A stretch of 64,000 bases of DNA from contig CAIIXF020000001.1 of assembly GCA_903813345.2 (NCBI GenBank), forward strand, positions 16,633,915 to 16,697,914. The letters are read 5' to 3'. This stretch comes from Owenia fusiformis (lineage: Eukaryota; Annelida; Polychaeta; Sabellida; Oweniidae). The notes beneath the pieces were generated by a model. It was not told the origin of the DNA. It saw nothing but the letters and a program-made list of their open reading frames with translations, and searched no databases. A program made the position numbers and the translations under genes. Shown in pieces: positions 37,101 through 49,100 of the stretch (position 1 is the stretch's first letter; every line of letters starts with the position of its first letter).

Positions 37101-40100
37101 TTATAAAGGCCATGTTATCAAGATTTTTCATGTCATCAATGTTCTATTTTTCTTTGTTTCTGTCAAATATTTGCCTCTCAGAAAACTTCTCTTATATTGT
37201 CTCATAGTTATATTTAATAGCCCCTTGCTCTGGCGTATATCTCTGTATCTCTAGGCTCTCAAGGCCTTTTATTCATTACCCCTCATGATTCATATTTTTT
37301 TCCCCCTGCTTTTTTTATTTTATTTTAGCCCCTTGCTCGGGCATTTATATCTAGGCCCTCAAAGCCTTTTATTTTAGCCCCTTGCTCGGGCATTTATATC
37401 TAGGCCCTCAAAGCCTTTTATTTTTAGCCCCTTGCTCGGGCATTTATATCTCTAGGCCCTCAAAGCCTTTTAATCTCTAGGCCCTCAAAGCCTTTTATTT
37501 TAGCCCCTTGCTCGGGCATTATATCTCTAGGCCCTCAAAGCCTTTTATTTTAGCCCCTTGCTCGGGCGCCCCTTGCTCGGGCATGTAAATCAAAATATGC
37601 TTACCACTGCTGAATGTACGTCTGGCCACTTCGAATTCCCTATTTAGAATAAACATTCACTCTACTCAATAATATAGATGTCACTTAGGAAAGTGTTGTA
37701 TGAAATGTCAAGACCAGTCATGGAGATTGCTGATGCGTCTACATGCCATAAGGACTTACTAGTATTTGTCTTGAAGTTGTTGTTTCATGTTAAAGGATTG
37801 GGTGAAATACACATTTAATTTTACCCTTTACGGTGTATTTACATCCTGAAAAATGTGATTTGTTAATTTTACTACTCCCAATCCTCAAATCTTTAATAAA
37901 AAATTAACAAAAAACTAACGTGGACATCGGATTTGAGAGCAATCTCTCCCAGTAGTTCTAGTAGATGGTTTTCCATGATGTAATCATGAAGCTAATAAAA
38001 CCTAAAATTGACCTCATATCAATGTTTCATTCATGAATTACTGGTGGGGAAAAATCAGTCCCCTAACATGAGTAATCAACCTCAATTGCCAATTACCTCC
38101 TACTGTGGAGAGACAACTCTCACATCCGAAGTCCACGTGGTTAAAACCACTAAGAGATCAGTGCTCCCGGACTTTAGATGTAAAGAGAAGCCAATTGTTT
38201 ATCAGACTTCACTAGTTTCAAATGTTACAAACTCAAGTCATTTTCAAATTAGTTTACAAGAGGGTACATGGAAACCAATCACTTGCATAGGTTATCCAGT
38301 CATGTCAAAACAATTCAACCTACTTTCTATTGAGTAAACCCCAGTTTTCATTCAATTGCCAATTATCAGATTATACCTGAATGTCATTATTTTTGTCACA
38401 CTGTACTATAACGTACTGTATAATGACCTCTAATTTTACTGTGTTATTAACACATTGAATTTCCAGTGTTCATTATAAAGGCCATGTTATCAAGATTTTT
38501 CATGTCATCAATGTTCTATTTTTCTTTGTTTCTGTCAAATATTTGCCTCTCAGAAAACTTCTCTTATATTGTCTCATAGTTATATTTAATAGCCCCTTGC
38601 TGTGGCGTATATCTCTGTATCTCTAGGCTCTCAAGGCCTTTTATTCATTACCCCTCATGATTCATATTTTTTTCCCCCTGCTTTTTTTATTTTATTTTAG
38701 CCCCTTGCTCGGGCATTTATATCTAGGCCCTCAAAGCCTTTTATTTTAGCCCCTTGCTCGGGCATTTATATCTAGGCCCTCAAAGCCTTTTATTTTTAGC
38801 CCCTTGCTCGGGCATTTATATCTCTAGGCCCTCAAAGCCTTTTAATCTCTAGGCCCTCAAAGCCTTTTATTTTAGCCCCTTGCTCGGGCATTATATCTCT
38901 AGGCCCTCAAAGCCTTTTATTTTAGCCCCTTGCTCGGGCGCCCCTTGCTCGGGCGCCCCTTGCTCGGGCATGTAAATCAAAATATGCTTACCACTGCTGA
39001 ATGTACGTCTGGCCACTTCGAATTCCCTATTTAGAATAAACATTCACTCTACTCAATAATATAGATGTCACTTAGGAAAGTGTTGTATGAAATGTCAAGA
39101 CCAGTCATGGAGATTGCTGATGCGTCTACATGCCATAAGGACTTACTAGTATTTGTCTTGAAGTTGTTAATCATTCAATTTATGATAACATGGTTGTCCC
39201 TTTAACAGCTCAATTCCCAGAAACATTGAGCAGTAGGCTTGGAAATCAGTGACATTTTGAAATTTGCAATATTATTGCTGAAACAAAAAGTAAATATTGA
39301 CCAGTCCACTATGGAAGGTGATAACTGGGGACCACCCCACCCTTGAAAATAAACCTGACATTGAGACCATATTTTATAGGCATTGCTAGGAGTTCCCATA
39401 TCTGGTCAACCCGAGACTGAGGACTCTGAGGGTGCAACTGATCTGAGCACTTCTCAGCAGAAAGAGGCCAGATTCAAAGAATTCACTGACAGTCTGACTG
39501 AGACACCTGCTAGTGCAGGCAGTGAACAGTCTGATGGAGATGCTGATGATTCAGGTACTGCAGCTAAAAGATAAAGCATTGTCAAATGCAATAAAGGCAT
39601 AATTTGTAATTTGATGAACCAGAATGAATCTTAATACTATATCATTTTTTATCCCACCGAACGAAATTCGAGGGGGATATAGAGAAGCCGTCCGTCCGTT
39701 TGTCCGTCCGTGTGTCCGGGCGATAACTCCAATACCGGTTGACGGATTTGGTTCAAATTTTATAGGCTTATGCCTTATGAGTGTAGGACCTCTGCTCGAG
39801 AAGGAATTTTCAATATGGCTGCTCAATTCAAAATGGCCACCATTTTTCGTAAAAATGTAATTGTTGATAACTCAAATACAAGTTGACGGATTTGGTTCAA
39901 ATTTTATATGCTGATGCCTAGGGACAAAGGAGTTTCGCACAAAAAGTGATTTTCAAGATGGCTGCTTAATTTCAAAATGGCGGCCATTTTTCGTAAAAAT
40001 ATGTAATCTTTGATAAGGCCATAAGAAGTACATGTAGATTCTTTGGTGCGTCCCCTTGCTTGCATGATTTTGAGTAGATCAGAAAAAACAAACACATCAA

Positions 40101-43100
40101 AATAGCAATCACAAGGGTCTGAAAGTACCATTGCATTTCGTTCAATCAGAATCAGAAGAAATGGCGGATAATTTGATGTGCATCAAAATTAACAGTATTA
40201 TTGATTACTTTGGCATACATTGTGTATTTTCTTACTTTGAACCCTTGAATAATATAGTTTATATTATATAATTATAAACAATATAGATATGTCTTCGTTA
40301 TCACTGCAAACTGGTATGTCATCCCATTTTATTCTCATAAAATGTATACATTTCTCAGCAAACAAGTTTGTGTTTTTTCTTGAGTTTGTGTTTGTTTTCC
40401 TTGTACCCTTGCATGATTTGGATTTTGCCAGGACGCAAAACAAAGAATCTACTTCTTATGGCCTAACTCAAATACCAGTGAACGGATTTGGTCCAAATTT
40501 TATACGATGATGCTTAGGGACACAGTAGGTATGTTCGACAAAAAAATTTCAAGATGGCCGCTTAATTTCAAAATGGCGGCAATTTTTTGTAAAAAAACGC
40601 AATCTTTGATAACTCAAATACCAGTGAACAATTTTATACGATTATGCCTAGGGACACAGTAGCTCTGTTCAAGAAATAATTTTCAAGATGGCAGCTGAAT
40701 TTCAAGATGGCGGCCAATTTTTGTAAAAAACGTAATCTTTGATAACTCATATACCAGTGAACGGATTTGGTTCAAATTTTATATGATAATGCCTAGTTCA
40801 CAATGGTATAAACTAACTTTGTGCCAAATTTCATGCTTCTATCACAAAGTGCACAAACATTTCAACATTTACACTAGCTATAATAAGCATAATATGTTTT
40901 GTTCGGTGGGATTTGCTACTCCGTAGAGTTGCTGTTTTTCTAGTTATTCATAGAATTTATTCCACATTTAAAAAACATAAACATCATATTGGTTGCTTAT
41001 ATGTTTTAATTCTAATTTGAAGTCAAAGAAGTCTTCAATTCCAAGGAGAAAGTTGATGTCCAAATGTTTCTAGCAAATGACTATTGTATGAAGTGTGTAT
41101 TTCAGCAACTGGAAATTGGTTTTCATTTCCAATAATTCCCAGTAAACTGGTGATTTTTGTGTTACCATCTCCTAGTATGTTGTAGCTTTCCCCTGATTGA
41201 TTCTTGTATATTGGTCCTCAAACATTACATATTGGAAATTATACATTGCATTGTATCATATTGGAAATTATAAATTGCATTGTATCATATTGGAAATTAT
41301 ACATTGCATTGTATCATATTGGAAATTATACATTGCATTATATCATATTGGAAATTACACATTGCATTGTATCATATTGGAAATTATACATTGCATTGTA
41401 TCATATTGGAAATTACTTGTATACATTGCATTGTATCATATTGGAAATTATACATTGCATTGTATCATATTGGAAATTACTTGTATACATTGCATTGTAT
41501 CATATTGGAAATTACTTGTATACATTGCATTGTATCATATTGGAAATTACTTGTATACATTGCATTGTATCATATTGGAAATTACTTGTATACATTGCAT
41601 TGTATCATATTGGAAATTATACATTGCATTGTATCATATTGGAAATTATACATTGCATTGTATCATATTGGAAATTACTTGTATACATTGCATTGTATCA
41701 TATTGGAAATTATACATTGCATTGTATTGTGCTTCATTTACTTGACAGAAATTGTGTCTTTATATCCAGATTCTGATGGGGACAGTAGTAATAGTGGATC
41801 ATCTAGCAACTCTGATGATTCAGACTCGGACAACACTGGTTCCCATAGCAACCAGGACACACTGGGAGAGATGGGAAAAGAAGATAGAATGTCTGGCACT
41901 GATGGTAAGAGTCAGTATAAAGTTATGAAATAATTCATGCTAATTCCACAATATTTCTTCCTAAAAATTCGATGAACTATGTGACGTGATACTCTGGTGA
42001 TTTTACACAATTTTGAATACTGTTGAAGGCATGCCTGTTTACTTCATTTCTTGTTGGTTCCTCTATTTTCTACTCTATTCACACGATGAAAGGAAACATA
42101 ATGTTGTTTCCAAGAACACATAAAAAAAAAATTATAAGTTGACAGGATCACTTCCACCTTGTTGAAAACTATGACCATAATATCCATAGTTCTACCATTA
42201 AACTCTGATATTATTTTAAATGAACAGATTTTAGTAAAACAATATATTTTGGCATGCTATAATTATATAAAATTATTCAAGAGGATAACCAATCCCCTTA
42301 TGCAATATTGCTTTAATCGAATGGAATAAATATATTGCTTTAATCGAATGGAATAAACATATTGCTTTAATCGAATGGAATAAACATATTGCTTTCATCG
42401 AATGGAATAAATATATTGCTTTAATCAAATTGAATAAACATATTGCTTTAATCGAATGGAATAAACATATTGCTTTAATCAAATGGAATAAATATATTGC
42501 TTTAATCAAATGGAATAAATTAAAATAAATTTTTATTTGTAGCGTTGTTTCCTCCCTCCAAGAAGAGAAGAGTTATTGACGAGACTGAAGTTCGGATTCC
42601 TTTGGAATATGGGTAACTGAGTTTTTTAGTCGCTTATGTTTGATTTTAGTCACTTATGTTATATTGGTATTATTCCTTAAATTGTATTGCAACAAGCAAC
42701 AAGCATATCCTTTTTGAACCCCTCTCAGTATGTGGCTTATATACATAGAGGGTTGTATAAAAATTCATTACTTCTCTTTTATGTAATGAGGTAAGCTTCA
42801 GATGTAAACCCATATTTATTCTATTTCAGGTGGCGCAGAGAAACTCGAATCAGGAGCGTGTCACAGCGTGGTTTCAGTGGGGAAGTTCTCTACTTTGCTC
42901 CCTGTGGCAAGAAACTTCGCACGTATCAGGAAGTGGAGAAGGTAATTTTTTAAACTCTGTTGTACATTCCAAAAGTAGTTATACAACAAACTTTTTCTCA
43001 GTCAAAATCTATTCACTCTTCCACAAAACTTGTTCTGTGTCATATTGTGATTTACGTTTAGTAAGAAATTCTGCATGCCATAATAAATTTATATGCAATA

Positions 43101-46100
43101 TAATGTGAACAAAGTATAAAGTAGTCTTTAAGGTAATTAAACACTAATAAAGTATTGATAAATGGTATTTGTTTTCTTCTAAAATCATGTAAATGTAAAT
43201 AACCAATGGATTTAATGTTTTCTATGACCAAGACACACTGTAAGTTGCGGGTGCTCAAATGTGATTTTTAATGTTCATATGGTACATGATTCTCATTTTC
43301 ATTCCAGTATCTGGCAGCCAATGATATCACAGATCTCACCAGAGAAAACTTTGCATTCACACTCAAGGTGAAAGTCGGAACTTTTCTCGAGGCCAAACAT
43401 GGAGAAGGGGAAAATGTGAGTTTTAATGAAAAATTAGCATAATAATTTGTATTAAAAATTTGTCAAAGATTTTCGGCAGAAAAACATGCAACAAATAATA
43501 TAATATTATTATTAGCCCTTAGAACCAGTCCAGAAGTGAGTTTTATAAAATGAAAAACTCTGTGACAAATCATTCCAAACAGTGTTTTAAGCCAGAAATC
43601 CCAATAAAGAAGGACATACTAGTATCTGTCATAAGAGTAAGAGATACTACACTAGTAAAACATCTGGATATTACCAAGCAGTTTTTTAGAAAAGCCATGA
43701 ATAATAAACCATATGATTTAAATTTTATTTACCCCAGGGCTTTATTGAGTTGTCTGAAGATGACATGCTCGCCAAGTTTGCTGCAGTTCAACTGAAAAGA
43801 CAAAAAGCAGCCGATCGATTAAAGAAGAAACGACAGCGGAAGAAAGATGCCCAGGAAACTGCTCGCAAGGCGATAGAATTAAAGATGAAGCGAAGGGAAG
43901 AACAACAAGGTACAACTCAATTTCCAACTAATTTAGATCATACTTACTTATCTGAAATGCGTTCAAATCCATAGAGAACAAACCAAATTTTGGTCTTTCA
44001 TTGTAATCCAGTGTACAATGCACCATCTTGATTGCAAAATAAAAATTTATTTGTCACTAACTATCCAATAATGACATCACTTTTGTGCCCAGCGAATTAA
44101 AGTGCCCAGCGAATTATTTAATATTTCTGTCGTGCTTTATTTACAGAGTTGGCACGTAAAGTAACCGAAATGAAGGCAAAGAAGAGGGAGCAGAAACAAC
44201 GACAGATAGATGAACAGAGACGGCAGAGACACGAGAGAGGTAGGATCATTTCTAAAGAATGATATCTTGTTATGTCGTGCAACTTCTATGGGAAGAATGG
44301 GAACAAAGTGATATGTATGGGATCACTTCTAAAACATGGGGACAAGTTGATAGGTTGACTTCTAAATAAATTATGGGGACATCAGTATTGCTGACTACAA
44401 GGAATGGGGTGTTAAAATGGTACAGATACCACAGTGGCTAAACATTGTTTTTATATACATTGGCTTGATCTATCAGCTGTTGCAGAGAGACAACAAAAAG
44501 AGCAAATGAAACAATTGAAGATACAAGAAAAGCTGAAGAGGCAAGAGGCACTAAGGTTGGAGAGAGAAATGAGAGCTCATCAACTTTTAGAGGTATGTGA
44601 CTTTTATTAACAAGAGCATTTGTAACTAACATATCAGAACTTAGTTTTACTTTTGATTCCCATGAAGAGCATTGCCTTGTAGAGAGTGCAAATATTTTTA
44701 CCATTTTCAAAATCCGATTTAGTTTTGGTAAGAATTCAGTAACCTTGACCTATTACTTATAGTTAGTATTGTATAATTTTTTCATAAGCTTCCCCCATAT
44801 TAATCCAGTGGATAATGCTAGAAATGTTTTAAAATGTGTGCTTTATATGTAGAGGCTTGTAGTTAATATGACAATGTATCAAGAATGTATAATATACAAA
44901 CATGTAATGTGCTTTAAGTAGTGTGTAGAATATGGCCCTAGATCAGTCATTGCAACACTTCATCCCATCATTTGCTGATGTAGAATTTATTAAATCACAT
45001 AAAACTTTGGCCCATCGAGTTCATTTTGCAATATGCAAGAGCAGTAATATTTACAAGGCGAGAACAAACTTCAGATGATAAAATATACTCATTTTATCCT
45101 CATTTTTGCATTGATTACACAAGTGTAACTTAATGTATTTTAGATTCAGTCCCATCACTTATGGTACTCCCCTCGTATTAGACAAAATTATTACACAAAT
45201 GAGTTAAGTTGAAAATTAAAAGCTTTTCACTTTTACATGAATTTGGGGCTACCAAATGTTTAATCTTAAAAAACATTTTAGCCACGGTGTTGGGTTCTGT
45301 TTTAACATTGCTTTTTATATTGTACTTACATAGTCAACTAACAACTTAAATCTTTAAGGTTTTGTAGTTGGGGATATAAAAACAATGAGTAACATTTGCT
45401 TAATCGTTTATTATGATCATCTTTGAAGCTGAATTTTATGTACTGGTACATTCTTTGGTGTATGTCATCTCGAACACGGGCATCCATCCGTTACAATCAT
45501 CTGACAGTGGAAAAGGATAATTCTCAACTGAACCAAATGAAACATAATACAAGGGATTTTTGACTTTTGTTACAAGGGGGGGGGTCAGTGTTTGAATTTG
45601 TTAAACATACAGGCTTTTTGTATAGATTCAACTTCAAACCAAGGTGTATTGTAGGATGAAAATACCTCTTTTGTTTGCTTAATAGAGATCAACTTCTCTG
45701 AGACATTTCTCTAAACAGAGTGTAACCAATTGGATGGATGCGTTGTATTGTCCATTATAATCGTCCCCATTTTTTGTGCTGGAATTTTGCTTTGGATTTA
45801 TTTGGTTGTATTTTTCTTTGCTCTGTCCTCCTGCTTACGCTGCATGCTGCATGTGTAGAAGCGACGTCTCAAGAAAGAGTTGATAGAGAGAGCAAAAGAA
45901 GAGGATATGATGAAAAAAATGAAGGTGGGTATTTGTATTGTATTGCTGTACAGCCTGGCGATAGTGTTATTTATTCAATGTTGGAACCCTCGGGGAGGGG
46001 GGATAGTATAGGACACTGAAACATCAGTACATGAACAACATTTTTTCTATCACAATTTCTCTTGAATATATCATCAACATTAAAACTCCTTTCCAATCCA

Positions 46101-49100
46101 GTAGTCAGTCTGGTGCACAGATTCAGGAAAATATGGCCAAATACTTTATCGTTCCATGTAAATGCAAATAGAGGTGTCACCTGCTGAAGGGGCATTTTTA
46201 AGACTGTGAGACACTTCTACAATTCTATATAACAACAAAGTAGTTCTTTATTTAACTGATATTAATCTATGCACCATGTATATTTCACATGTACAAACTG
46301 TAACCTCTCATCTTATATTTTAAACCACTGTAGTTGCTTTGTAGAAAAAGGCTATGGAATAATACAACATTTTTGTAATTGTAGTGCTTATCATTTCTTC
46401 GACGTTATATGTGTTATACATTATGTTTACTTGTGCCAGCTATACACATTTGAACCACATATTATTCATCTGTGACACAAATGTGATATTAATGTGTTAC
46501 ATTGGACATTGATGTGTGACACATGTAATATTAAAGTGTAACATTTTTACTTACCTGTAACACACATAATATTAACACGAAACATACATGTGACACATGA
46601 AGTATTTATGTGTAACACATGATATTTACCTGGGACACATGTGACATTAAAGTGTAACGCATGATATTTACATGTGACACACATGATATTAAAGTGTAAC
46701 ACACGTAATATTTACCTGTGACTTGTGTATATGGCATGTTATGATCTGGTTTCAGGAGAGGGAAGTCAAGCGACAACAAGCAATGATGCTCAAAGAACAG
46801 GTATTACTATAATCAGTGTATGATTTTATTTTGCATTCGACTTGCTTAAAATATCACTTGTCATGCTTAATTGATGCAATTAGTGATTTTTATGTCACCA
46901 CCAGAAGTGGTGACATATTGTTATGGTCTCCAACTTTTGTAGACAGTGTTCGGTACTTGGTGTTCCGTGTTTGCCACTTGGCATTTAACATTTGTAACAA
47001 AGGGCAGGTGGTGACATTTTGCATTTTAATGCCTTGTCTCTTTTTATACAATAAAAATGCTGATTAGAACAATATTTGGTTCCTCTCTATTTCATCAATT
47101 TTCTGCAATTAAGTTCATGACCTTGTGATATTTTGGCCACAGTTTAAAGAACTATTCTTGCATGTGTATGTAAAAGTTAAACATCCATGATTGATTGATT
47201 GATTGATTATAAGATTTTCAATGATGGTGTTTTTGAGTTATTGACTAGTGACTCAACTATTTGCCACTGGAACTTACAGTATAAATACTATCTTCTGGCT
47301 AAGTACTGCACCTTTGATGCTTTGAAGCATGCTCACATTTGATGTCTGAGCTTTCTGCAAGAGAATCCAAGCATATTTTTAATCTGCTGAAAATTCTAAT
47401 GAGCTTTGTCATAACTCTTAACTTGATTGATGCGAGTTGACACAAAATAGAATAATTTAAATTCACGGGAACATTCATTGATCCAAGAAATTCAAGGGAT
47501 AAAGAGTTAAATATGTTAGAAAACGAAAACTTCGCATGTTTGAAAATATTGTTATATGTGCCCATGTTATTTTCAAAATAAAGCATGAAAACATGGGTGT
47601 GTTTCCTTCTTTTACTGGAAAGCATCATTGTAGCATCCAGTGTAAGGTAAATTGGAAATGAAGGTAGTCTAATGTTTTGAGATACTACACCCCCAAAATG
47701 CAATCTGACCAAATGGACTGACTAGTCCGGTGGCAAATTTTGGTGTCGAAAGGTTTCGGTGCCGGAACGGTGTCGAAATGGTGCCGGAACAGCGCCGAAT
47801 GTTTTCGATGCCAAACGGCGCCAAATTATATTGGCTGTGTAGGAGAACAAATATAGTTTGAATGTTTTTTCATAAAATATCATTCTTTTTTGAGTTGGCA
47901 TTGACCCCTTACCAGATTTACCAAAACAGGAGTGAAAGGATACTTTCCTGAAAAAGTGGGGAAATACAAACATGTCTTTATAGTTTATTTTGAAAATAAT
48001 GTGGGATAGTATAGCCATATGTCAGATTAAGAAAATAACTGGAAAACAAATCAACTTGAAGTAAGAAGGTCATGGGATGAAAGTGCTATTTAACTTGATT
48101 AAGATTCACCCAATGATAACAATTTTGTAAATGTGCCCTCCTTATATAAGACATGTGTGCTATAGCGTTGTTTTGTGATTTTCTTGCTGTATGCTGCTCA
48201 GGAACGCGAGCGGCGCAAGCACATGATGGTCATGGTAGGACTGGTAAGTTCTCGTATATATGGTAGTCTTCATTGCAGTTATAACAACATGTAGCACATG
48301 CAATATCATCATTTATCACACGCTAAATGAGAATTATGCCATCTGATTGGTCATATACTATATGTTGCATCAAAACCTCCCTTTAGCACCCTTGTACATG
48401 TAATAATATGAGATAAAAGAAATATGAGGGTCATGGGTTAATATAAGTCACTGATTTTCTGCAAGTTATATCTCCACTTGCCCTATTTAGGGGAATAGTT
48501 CAGAAATATTGAATAGTAAGTTTTTGTTCATGACTAATTAATTCACAAATGCTTGGACATGGGTAATTGAAATGGTTAAGAGCCTGATTAACTGTACCAC
48601 CTGAACATATGGGTTTTTAACTTTTTATCACCAACGAATTATTTTTGTGAAGTTCAAATAAGATATTTTCCTGATAATTTTTCTGTACACAAAACAAGCA
48701 AGAAATATTTTATGTTCATGATGATAATTCATGTTAAAGACTGATGCTTAATAATTGAGGATATCGAGGTTCAGTATTATTCAATTGGCACCAATTATTG
48801 AGCTGATATCTTTAATAATGTGACCTGCATGAATCCTTTGTAGGGTTAACCCTTGCATGTCTGGCTGAATCCTCTCGCCAGTGTTCAATGTTTCCTCACA
48901 TGGGCAGATTAGGAGGAGGTTAAGGGTTAAACTTTCTAAAGATGGACCAAAACAAATCTTAATACTATTACCAATTCTCAGATATGCCCTCCTCGTCCTT
49001 TATCTTAATCTATTATTAACTAATTGTCCTGATAATCCTTCATATCAGTTGGGGAATCACCTATTTTAACTATTTTCTTAATAACGTCCCTCGTCTGTTG

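Larger units (their letters stand above)
36081..39168. repeat. Nested repeat block with 1.37-kb tandem duplication in BAZ2 intron 7
   Basis: Units 36411-37781 and 37783-39168 are almost identical (offset 1372). By eye they differ by one base in an array (CTCTGG versus CTGTGG) and an extra 15-bp unit in the second copy. Each contains an identical 109-codon open frame (36636-36965, 38008-38337) and a 49-bp array. A shorter extra copy of the unit start lies at 36087-36165. Recent duplication or an assembly duplication. Confidence 0.9.

Noticed and set aside
36636-38337. Two identical 109-codon open frames
   Set aside because: They lie in a duplicated intronic repeat, on the host strand between phase-matched BAZ2 exons, with no known domain; identity follows from the recent duplication.
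41197-41776. Open frames of 182-217 codons in all three plus frames
   Set aside because: Produced by the 29/35-bp minisatellite; only the part from 41770 is real exon 9 coding sequence.
42273-42509. Minus-strand 78-codon open frame with repeated IKAICLFHS
   Set aside because: Translation of the 27-bp minisatellite.
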